Positions 26,301-38,300 of a DNA stretch of 64,000 nucleotides are shown here, piece after piece. The notes under the pieces are model-generated. The model saw only the letters and a program-made list of their open reading frames with translations, was not told the DNA's origin and did no database searches. This DNA is from Nectonema munidae. Its lineage: Eukaryota; Nematomorpha; Nectonematoida; Nectonematidae. The DNA is taken from contig JAUIRK010000069.1 in assembly GCA_030549495.1 (NCBI GenBank), positions 744,001-808,000 on the forward strand, in the 5' to 3' direction. The translations under genes were made by a program, and so were the position numbers. Positions within the stretch are counted from its first letter, which is position 1; the number at the start of each line of letters is the position of its first letter.

Positions 26301-29300
26301 TTCTTTCGTCTAAAACTATTAAAGCTTGTAGGTAAACAAAGATTAACAATTTATTTTAACTATTCCCGCCATACTACATTAACACGAAGAAGTTCCTATA
26401 AGTAGAATCAATTTCAATCAAAATTCATTATATTTTAATCAGGGGCGCATATAGCTGAAATTATTATTTGAGCGGCTTTTTAAACCTTCTTAAGCTTTCA
26501 TTTCAATATGAATTCGAAGTATATACTATTTTCTTTATCATAACCTCAAAAATTTTATTAGTGAAAAATATTAAAATAAATATTTTTGGTCCAATTTTTA
26601 TGAAGAGGTCCACCAAGAAAAAAAAGTGAAAAGGGGTCGTGAGTAAAAAGAGGTTGAGTAACACGGCTCTAGAGCAATGTGGTTTCTTAATTTTGGCCTT
26701 TGTTAAAAAAAAAGGTTGAGAATCACTGATATAGAGTATAAATATAAGTAAACATTTACAAGCAATTCTCCAGCAGACAGACAAACTCGTAAGTTGAGAC
26801 AGCGTTTTATGTCTTCCATTTTACCATGCGCCATCATCTCATCATAAAGTGAAGACCAAATTCGCGGTGAGAAGCAGGAAACGGTGATTGGATAATTTTT
26901 CAAAATCTTAAATTGCAAGGATCGAATTAAAAAGGTTTCTTCTCTTTCAAACTGTTGAAGTAGAATGAAACATTTTTGGGTGAAGGTGTAAAAAAATTAG
27001 GATAGTGATTTTAGGAGACTGTATGAAGTTATGGCGAAGGGAAAACTTTTTTTAAATAAGGTATTTTAATTTGAGTGATAATTTTGTCATTTGTCAATCT
27101 CATTAACACGGAGATATGATTGGTGCAAATTATAAAGACTTCTGATACAAATAGTTTGAACGAATATTACAAAATGCAAAAATATGAAACGAGAAAATAG
27201 GAACAAGAAATGCACAAATTTAGGAGATTGCGTTACAGAAATTTGAAATCAAAAAAATGGGCATGAAATATATAAAAATTGAAAACTACTATTATGCTTT
27301 AACATATTTATAAAAGGTATTGATAAAGGAGAGGACCAAAAGTTAATAATCTTAAAATGTAATTTGTTATAACTCAAGATATAGGATTTACACATTTTTT
27401 GATTATAAAAAACCGAGTTGCTAATTGTGCAGGCCTCATTTAGCAAACCTCAGGTCAAAAATTAAGCAACTTGGTTAGCAAACCTCAGGCCTTATCTGGA
27501 TCTCTTGTTAAATTTTTGGAATGGTAAACAACGCCTTCATTTTTACCATTCCTAAGAAATTAGACTCATTTTGAGTTAATTAAATCATTTTAGATATAAT
27601 TTAGTAAAAATAAATTTTATAATTTATAAAAACTATAACATATTATAAATATAAAATTTTTAAAAGTTAATAAAAAAATAAAGCTAAGAAACAACCTTCA
27701 AGCAACATAAGGCGTGATCCAGAAAATAGAGTTGTTTATAAAAAGCAAAAACGTTCATTTTATTTAATATAAATGAGAATAGTAGCAATTTTATTAACAT
27801 TATATTACACAAAGCAAGTCAATCAAAGAGCGGTTTCGCCCTTTTGGGTCTTAAAAATTTTTTACTTGTTTTTTTTTCAAACTTCACTACTTTAGTACGT
27901 TTTTTATTCTATAATTATTATACTTCATATATTATACTATATCTTCTTACACTGCTAAAAGTGTGTTCAATTTCTTTCCCAAGTTGGAGGACCTATCTTA
28001 AGATTTCAAGTCATTTTAGCAACTTTTTAAATTCTGAAAGTTGTCCTACTCGAAGAGTTATGCACCGCCTAGTTGTCCGGCCATGCTCAAAGAAAGCTAT
28101 TCACAAGATGGAACAAAGTAGATAAATGGGAGGCGCATTGACGTTGGCCCCCAAAACAACGGAAAAGGGTATAGGTAAAGATTACTGGAAGTATACACGG
28201 AGGTGTGGAAGTGTTTGCGAATGCAATACAAAATATGCAAGCAGCTTGACTTAGTGGCCAGAAAAATGAGGACATCAAGGATTTCGACCAGCCAAGTGTT
28301 GTATTTTGCCAGAAAATATCGCTTCTATTAATACGCGCCCAATACCTAGGATATAAAAAGAAAATTGTGACATCTGTCCATCATTATCTTTATCCTTTTT
28401 ATTGGCCAAATTAAAACACAAATGCTATTTCCTTTTCCTATAATATTTAACACATGTCGTGTACAGAAAACAAGTAGAAAATATATTTAGAGACAATATT
28501 TCTGACAGATATGCTTATTGAAAGATAATGTGAATTTTTTTTTATATAAAAAATGGAAAAATCTGGACACTTTATTAGTGATATTGCTAGCTAGTTTCGG
28601 AGTATAAACTCCCTTTTCAAAGCAAATATATATAAATAGTATTTTTTAAAAAATTCCTTTTTATAATTTTTTTAAAAAAAAAAAATTTTTTATTCCCGAT
28701 TTTTTTTCCCTTTTTCTCAAAAAAAAGGAAAAAAAAAAGCAAGGGGGGGAAAAAAAATAAAAAAAAGGGAAAAACAAACCCCCAAAAAAAAAAAAAAAAA
28801 ATATATATAAATGATAAAATCGTGAAAATGCGATATAAAGAGAATGGGGATGTTGAGGTTTCACTATTTTATCATTTATATATATATATTTGCTTTGCAA
28901 AAGGAGTTAATATTCAGAAACTAGTTAGCAATATCTCCCATTTTTTATATTTGTTAAAAAAATTCTGCCTAGTAGTAAATAACATCATGAGAGTTAAAAG
29001 ATTTTCACTATTTATGCAACATAAAATAAGCAAATATTATTTAAAGATTCCAAATTCAAAAAAATATCCTTGTATAACAATGAAAGATTGCATTAATGAG
29101 AAAATTAACTTTGTTTTTATAAGGTGAGTATTTTGACTTAAGGCTTGAAATTCAAACTTGATCATTTTAATATTAACAAAGGATTAGTATCAGGCAATTT
29201 ACTTTGCGATTGCGTTTTGGGAGAAAATAAAACTTGAATGTAAGTCAAGGAAACAAACTGTTAAATAAAAATCTTTTTTATTATAGATTTAATTATTATT

Positions 29301-32300
29301 TTATTTCTCTGCGAACTGAAAAATTTAAAATGTCAAATTTCGAAAATTCTATATTTAAGGTTGCGTGATATGAAAAAAAACGATTTAAATAAACGATAAT
29401 AAGGACAAAAAAATCGAGATACCTCAGTGCAGACGAAATTAAGAAATGAAAGCAGAAAAGTTAAGACAAGCAGATATGATTACTGGTTTCTTAAAGGAAC
29501 CTTAGTTGAACTGAAAATTAATATACAAAAATAAAGAAAACATGGAAAGTCTTTTGAATGAGTGCCTTGAGATAACAAAGATGCAGAATGTTAGCAAAAA
29601 TCAAAGTTTGTTATTGCAAAATAGGTATCCTCAATTAAAAGAGCTTTAAAAAGAGGATTGAGAGTTATATGAAAAAGACAAGGAAAAAAATTCAACTAAT
29701 CAAAAGCAGTGTGCTAACAATATTTGAGGTATAGGATAAGGATATATCTTTAAACAAAAATTACTACTACCAGGCTTTGGTAAAGAGAATGCAAAAATGA
29801 AAAGTGTACCAATCACAAATTGTAAAAAAAGTACTTAAGCATTAAATTGAAAGTTTTAGAAAAAAAAATAAGTTTATTGAGATTGCTGTAATTTTAGAAT
29901 TCGTATGCATTCTTAGCTAGATGTTTAAAGATTCATCTATAAGAGTTGTGTTTGCGGTGAACGACATGGCGCTTTTTAAAGCTAACATACAAAGGAAAGG
30001 GGTTCTCCCAGTCTTCACATTCCAGGTCTTTTCCATCCCGAATCTCTAGTAGAGAATATTGTTCCAAGTTAAAAATAAAAAAGCTTATATTTATAGTAGA
30101 AGTTTAAAAAAATTAAAAGTTAAAAACCTTGAACAACATCCCCTAAAAATGCCATGATGAAGACATCAAAAAAATAGATACTTGTTAACTAAAAAAAAAT
30201 TTTTTTTCATCAGTATAATGACATCCCTTTTTTGGTTTTCCAATTGCTTTCTTTGTAAATTATAAGTTATGCAAGGTGAATATTGTCGACAAAATACTCT
30301 ATTAATGTTATTATCTTTAAAAATCTAGTCAAGGCTAAATTATCTACAGGCGCTAAAAAATCTAGAACTATTCAAACCAAATTTCTTAGCACTAATAAAA
30401 GCACAAATGTTAGGTTTTAATCCCGTCTCCATCTAAAAATAAGGCAATTTTAAAACTTGGTAAAAAAGGTATTTGAAATTGATGAACATAAAGTACAATT
30501 CAATTCCATTTGGTAAAAAGTGAAGAGTTTGATAATAATAATAAGTGTGAAAGATATGAATCCCTGTGAAAATTGATAAACTTGCGCAATATCTTTGTAA
30601 CATTTACTCGACACACTTGAGACATATTATTAATCAGAAAGTGAGTGATCGAAGAAGACACTTTACACTAAAATGCAGGAATTCAAAACTCAAAATACAA
30701 GATAGCAATTCCTTAAATATATGGCGGCGTGATTAAAGTGACCTAGCAAAATGCCAAAGTAGTATTTTGTGAAATGACAAGGCCTTGGATCCGAATCGTG
30801 TATCACCACCGGCTTGTCGATAAGTTTACCCTTAAAACAGTAGAATCAATAAAATTAAAATAGTAGCAAGTATAAATGACAAAATGTTATTACATCATTG
30901 AAGAAAGACTGTTCCATGGATATGCTTGAACGCAGTATACGGCCAGCTTGGGGCGCCCAGATGTTCCACTCGTGAAAAAGGATATGGATTCTTCATCAAA
31001 ATACCTCTTGACAGGCTAAACAATGAATACGATGCTGAAAAAAATATTCCATTAAATCATTGTTACAGCAAAGCATACAAATGAATAACACGACTCAAAG
31101 AAAGAATTCAGAATAATATGATGAAGGTTTCGTTGAACTAGATGAGATATTTTTTTAATATTCTGAGCAAATTTCAGTAAAATAGCTTATTTATCAGAAA
31201 AATGCATTTTGAAATGTCCCAAAAGTTTTCAAAAATACAGACATCCAGCGATATTCAGTTAACCCTCTGATGCACAATCGCGGACACCAGTATCCCATGA
31301 AATAGCAAGCATCTGCTTTAACTTATACAAAAAAAAACCATTAAAAAATAAGAGTAGACGATTAATCCGTGAAAACTAAGGCGTGAAGATGCTTTTCCTC
31401 ACTTAAAAAGATGTCAATATACAGTTTTTAAAATGTACTCCTCATATTTTGGTCGACAGATGGTGCAGTGGTGGGAGCGTAGTTGGATAATTACTATTTT
31501 TATTTTTTTAGATTAAAAAAATGAAAACGATTCTTTTTGTTTTTGTCGTTTATATCAATCAATCAGACAATTGAGTTTCTTTCTGATGAGTGCGCGTTAG
31601 AGAAGAGAGGAAAGTCTAGAATTTCTTTCCAAAGCAATTCCATATCTATAATCATAATTTTGATTCGTTCCTATCGCCGCTTCCCCCAGTTGAACAGAAA
31701 AGTGAAGTTTCCAAGAATATGGCGATTTGTCGGCATCCGTATGAGATCGGAAAGTCTTGGCTTAGAAGAGGAAGCGAGATTCTTCCTCCAAATAGAATAA
31801 TTGGTCTTTACACTGTTGCAGGAATTTTTAGAAGACATTTTCTGACGTTTGCGTAAAATACTATTTTATTCCAAAAACCCGTCCAACACTACAAAGGAAA
31901 AGTGATTAACTGACTTGAACTGGAAAATGAAACAGTTAATATAGTCTAGCTAAGGGGTTCTTAAACTGGAAGTCATGAGCTCTTTTCTGGGGGTCTAACA
32001 CAGAGAAGCGGTGTCAATTGTTTTGCGTGTGTTGTGGAATACACGTAAATTTACAGCTCTTTAATATATTCTTCTATAGATACATTCTTCACATTAAATG
32101 TTGATACTGTCATGGTTAATAAGCAGTATTAAAGATGAATGAAGATTTTATTTTTCTGTCTGCTGTTTTTCATATTTAAAATACATCTGTGCTCTTTAAA
32201 ATTAGTACATGTTTAGAAGGCTTATAAAAGAGGGGGTCATGGCAGGTCTGGTACTGCTACAAAGGGTCATGGACTAAAAATGTTGGAAAAACACTGGTCT

Positions 32301-35300
32301 AGCTGAAATGTTCCAGAATGTTCTTGAATATTCCACAATTTTTTTATGAAAACGTGGTTTTGGAGATCTTTATAAAAAGAGGCAACTTTTTCCAATTTTT
32401 TTAAATTTGATTTTATAAATGTCATTTGAATGCAATTGTTCCTCCAATATAAGGGGTTTCAGTTTTTAATAAAAAAAATTAAAAATAGTAAATTTATAAA
32501 ACTGCATATTGGCATCTTTTTAAGGAAAGGAAATTTTCAGAGCTGAGGAATCGAAGTAGGTGGAATGCGAGATTTTAAACGGATAGGAAGCGGTATCTAA
32601 TAAAATTTAGGAGTCGGTCTCGGTTTTTTAAGGAATCGTAGTCGGAAGCAAAGAGTTTGCGCTGAATGAGTCAGGTTTCGATATCTTAGGTATTTATTTC
32701 TCCCCACTCCTGGGATGATATATATCATTTTACATGATTTATATTAGCGTAGCTCCCTGCAATCAGCGCTGCCCTCTTGTGTTGATAGTATGGCAAAAAG
32801 TCGGCTAACTCTACATGTGGAAAATAAGGTGTAACAATTCAAACCTGAATGTGAAGATATTCCTGGGATATAGGAGTTAGGTGTAGGCTTTGAATTTTCT
32901 CACCTTCGATGAGACTACAAAATGAAAAAATAGAAATCGCAAGCATCATTACTTTGCGTAGTACTCTGTGCACTCGTGTGAATATTTAGTGTGTTATGCG
33001 CGTTCAATTTTGAAACAGATCACATTAGCCAACTTTGAGACTAACACTAAATTGTCGAGATTGTGGTCTATGTATTCAAAAGTGAAAAAGAAGTAAGAAC
33101 AAGAAAAAAATTGATTAGTACGGACATTAAAGGATTAGGATCATGAAACAGGACGGGATTAGCAAAGGCTGGCTGTTATTCTTATAAAAGTTGCTTTTGG
33201 GAAAACAAATATTCCAATGTCCTTCATAAAAAAAGTTCTTTTCAATAAAGGAAACAATGGTTTGAGAAAATTTAATAGGTTAAAAATTATGTAATAAAAA
33301 GCACGTGATCCGTGATTATGAAATATTAAAACATAATAAGCGTTATCTCATTTTTGAGCAGGTGCTTCCTTCAATTATGAAACACACTTATTTTCTCTTT
33401 TTTGAAACAATGAGCAACACATATCTTAGTTTGAAATAATATACAGTAGACGTTTTATATAAGGAAATCACGAAGTGGTTGGTGACAAGTCATTCAAGAA
33501 AAATAGTGAGGATGTATGCATGCATGAGGAGATTGCATTATTCAAAAAAGCAATGTAAATCAAGTGAATAAATCAAATATCGAGAGAAAAAGTGTTCACT
33601 ACAAAATTTAAAAAAAAAATTAAGTTTTAAATTTATATCATTTATTGATGTAGTATGATGAATAAAAAAAATGAAAAAAAAGTATATAATAATAATGCGA
33701 TATATGCTGATATGCATTAGCTTTTCACCAATGTGCACACATTTATACACTAAAAGTGAGACAAATGAAAAAACAACACGTTTCATACTCAAGATACTTA
33801 GTTCCAGTTTAGCTGTTTTGTACCCAATATTTACATTCAATTTCGGGATGGGTAACGTCAAACACTTGTCACTTAATCACTTGACTTTTCGTTATACGAC
33901 AATCACCTGTCATTCGATCACATGACATTTCATCATCCAACACTTCATCACTAGGCTTTTCATAGCATGTGGTAATCATTTAATGAACAACGGTTAACTG
34001 TCGAATGATGAATTATCTTGACGTGAGGGTGAGTGTGGTTTAGTCCAAGGACTATGACACAAAAGACCAGGGTTTCTTAATCTTTTTGTGTGTTCGCACG
34101 CCTTTTGATTCTCAAATTCTTTCATGCACCCCCACTTGAAAATGCATGAATCGACTCCAACAGGACTGAGTAACTTGTCTTAGTTTTGTCACTATATATA
34201 TATAAGTCCACAAATTACTAATATTAAATATAAACGTGTGAAACAGTTTTAAAATAAAGTGATTAAGCGATATGAATTTATATATTTTTCAAGGTAGAAA
34301 CATACAAAACTTTTTCAAGCTTGTCTGTCAATTATGATTTTTGAGTCTGAATAAAAATTTTAGGTTACCTCGTGTTAGGATGCTCGTCATGATAGAGATT
34401 AAGAGTGAAAATTTTTTGTATATTCCGTTGCAAATCTTTCACCTAGAATAAAATTAAAAAAAAATAAAATATCTTATTTTAAATATCAAATTTCATTTAA
34501 TCATACAGTAGATATATTCGTTGTTTGCCTTTACATTAGACGGTTATTCTTTTAATAAAGCAAATTAGATATTCATATCATTGGCTGAAGTTACATGAGT
34601 GACAGATTGTTCATCGAATGGGTGACGTTCATAATTTATAGGTATTTATGTCATTTGTCTACACCTCTAAGTGTCTAAATGATTTTTATATATTTAAAAT
34701 TAATAAATGAGCGAAAACAATCAAAAATTTGCGTCTAAACTATTTTAGTCAATTGGAAAAAGAGTCTTTTGCTTTCACTATTAATTTTTGAGTTTATTAA
34801 AATTCAAACCATTGGCAAGTTTAATAGTGAGTATAAATAACATCAAATAACAAAAAAGAGAACAAAGTGAAGTTGGCAAAAGGAATTAAAAACGCCTATA
34901 TAAAAGTTCGTCAAAAAAGTATCATCCATCATCTTATCTTTGATATTCTATTTGCTAATGTGGCAATGTGTGCTATTAAAATTGCTTTTCATATCAATAA
35001 ATCTTTAAAGCCAAATAATGAAATAAATTTAAAAGTAAATAACTTTAATAACCCTTTCGTGACCAATGTATCATATATGATACATAAACAATTTTACCTT
35101 CGCCTGCTTTTTCAAATAGTTTTGCATATGAATCTTCTGCTTTTTAATAAATATCATCTGATTTTTCTGGTCACGAAAGGATTCAATTGGAGCATGTAAA
35201 AGGAAGTACTTACTTTCAAAATCTTAAGAGCTTTTTCATTGGTTGTAATAACGTACTTTGCTTTTGATTTCGTCACAAAATAGAAGAGATCATTTATGCC

Positions 35301-38300
35301 GTAGTCATAAAGAGCGGGAACAATGACGGCTCCTTTAAAATAAAAGCAACACATTTTTGAAAATATTGATCGATCTAAGTAAAAATATTTAGTGATTCGA
35401 TATCATGTGTTTACAAGCCCAAAAGACTTACAGGTAATGAAACTTATCATTTTAAAAAACTTTCTTTCATATGCGAACTTATCTGAAAAATCTCAAAAAG
35501 TATGAAGCTTAGGCAAAAAAATAGTCAGCCTTCGGCGTCATTGAAAATAGGTAAAATGGCAATTGATTAAAAATAATATATAAAAAATAGTTATTTGTTC
35601 ATATTAGCCGTTTATAGGTATATCTAGTCATTGAGTTAGATTAGTTTGTTTTTCATAAAAAGTTTTTTCTTCGTCACCACCACGGGATTAATTATAATTA
35701 GCAAGATGGGAATTTGTTTGGGTAATTATAGTTGGTTTGATCATCGTTAATTAGTCAGATAATTCGTTTGTGGTTATGTTATAGTTGTTTATAAAATCAG
35801 TTGTTCATTTTTAAATTGTTTAAATATAATACATATATATATGTGTGTATGTATGTATGTACTACATATTTCAGAAACCTTTGAATACGGGTGGCAGATG
35901 GTATTTTTCATTATGAAACTTGGTATATCACTTTTTTTTTAAATTTATCACATATCTACAATCCACATACAATTGCAAAATGAGGAGACATAACAACAAT
36001 AATAATAGGTTTCACAAATCTTTCAGAGCAAGTTAGGGTTTACCGGGTTTTACACACCTATGACTAAACATTTGTTCAATATCACATTTCCAATTTTGCT
36101 TATTTTGCTCGTCCCCTAATTTCAAATTTCTTTTTCTCACATCTTTCTCTACTACTCCCTTCACAGGTATTTTTTGTATTCATAAGACTTTTTGATAAAC
36201 TCTGCTTTTAATCTATTTATATGGAAAACCATCTTAGGCTTTGCTTTTCATAAACTTCTCATTTTGTCATTACAAATTCTGGATTTTAAACGAAGCATTA
36301 TACATAATTCTGAGCATTCTCGTTTCTGTTGTATTTCATCTAAAATGGGAAGACATTGATATCAACAGATAATAATACTTAAGATAGATAAGCTACTACT
36401 TAAGAGAGACAAGCTACATACAATTCTAATCTTTTAAATAAGTGATATCTTAAATAATATCTGAAGATAATTGACAAAAGAATTAACATGCACCTTTAAA
36501 TTTTAATATGTAAATATAACTTGCGAATATATTTATCTGAAACGCCTGCCTAGAAAAATAAGTATAACATATGAAGATAATTTTGAAAATATACGATTGC
36601 TGGCGAACTTTTTTTTACTCGCAAATAGCCAAAATTCAACTTCCAACCAAAATTTCTTGATTTAGAGTACTATTTAAATTATCCAAAATTTTGTCTTAAT
36701 TATATTATTATATTAGTCTTCGTAGAAGTGGCCATGAAGATATAGTTTATTGCATTTGAGTAGAGACATTACAAATTTTGTCAAAGGAAAGCCGTAAGTG
36801 GGAAGAGGGCAAACTGGGTTAAAAGCAGATGAATTTTATATACCATTATTTTAAAAAGTAGGAAGATGAGGAAGTGGAGCTGTGCGAATTGTTAACGAAA
36901 AAAAGTAAGGATGACACATATAATAAGGATTTTTTAAAGATTGATTTTTGATCACTCTGAAAATTCATCATGAGATTAATCAAGGCGTCGCAAAAATTAC
37001 TGTTTATCAATTTGTTTAAAAAGTAAAAATTGTTAATTCACGATGTTATTTTCCTTTTTCTCGATAGAAAAGTGAATAATAATGCAATGAGAGGAAGAAA
37101 TTGAATAAAATGGAAAAGACTCATTTGAAACAGCGATCCTGCACAAAAACGGGTTAATAAAGATGAAAAGAAGAAGAAGAAGAAGAAGAGCAATAAAAGT
37201 ATTACCTATATACAAACATGCTAAATTTGCAAAGTGCCAAAGTGGAGTCGATGGAAACATGATGAGCACTCGATCTTCCTTTCCAACTCCATGCAACTGA
37301 GATAGCTGACCAGCCAAACTAAAATAAAAAAAGACATGAAAGCAAACATTTTTTAATAAGATGTAAAATATTTTATCCTAGGCAAGATGATGGTGGAATC
37401 ACAAGCTTATGATCTTTGCTACGTAGGGGATAACAGTAATTTTTAACGATGAAAAAACTACTTCATACAAACCACACTTGTTAAAGTTTTTAGAGCGAAC
37501 AAGACTTACAACGCAAGAACAAAATAATGCCAAAAACTACCTCAGAAGGACTCACCATAAAATCATCAGGCTACTACATCCTAAAAACGACATCTCAGAA
37601 AAAAATTCGTCCATCAAAACAAGAATTGATAAATCTATATCCCCTCAAGATTGCTTGCATAAAGTTATGTCCTCTTTGCAGGCTATATTTTCAATTGAAC
37701 ACCCATATCCACAACGCTAAAACATCTATATTTATGTGATCAAGCAATTTTGTATCGAGTAAACTATATATAAACTATATTTAGCGTTCAATATGAACTA
37801 AACGAACCTTATAGGAACCACGATTTTTAGTAGCGTGTTGCAAGTTATTTATGTAATGATCAGCGCCGATTTATGGCGTGATAGACTATTTGAAAAGAAC
37901 AGGAAGGTATTGATGAAATTTAATATACACTAAAACTGTCACAAATTACGTCTTCAAACTTAACCCCAAGAAAATCATCAATTCCACAAAAACAAATCGA
38001 CGTACCAGAACTAAGACGATGGGGCAAAACAAGACCTAGAGAGTTTCCACTATTCTCTACAGATGAATCTCTACAGAGAGTTTCTACTATTCTCTACAGA
38101 GAGTTTCTACATCATACCCTTTTTCCAGCAAAAGAAAACGACAATCCGAGCATGGAGTCTACGCAAAGTCTACTACTACTTCCATTGCCTATTTGTTCCA
38201 TTGCAATAGAAATGCATACTATGCTTTACAAATGAAAACAAAGTGACGTACCTATCCTTTAATGACGCCCAGGCAAATGATCAAAATTTCCGAAGCTTGA

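Noticed and set aside
28087-28278. Minus-strand ORF and nearby GC-richer patch, considered as a synthetase exon
   Set aside because: No frame gives both an acceptable acceptor phase and a family motif.
30735-30832. 46-codon open minus-strand frame just after exon 6, considered as the missing synthetase exon
   Set aside because: Its phase does not fit exon 6, it lacks the expected GW motif, and the region resembles a degraded tRNA-like repeat.
34867-35199. 110-codon plus-strand ORF
   Set aside because: It is AT-rich, ends inside a MITE next to antisense exon 4 and has no motif.
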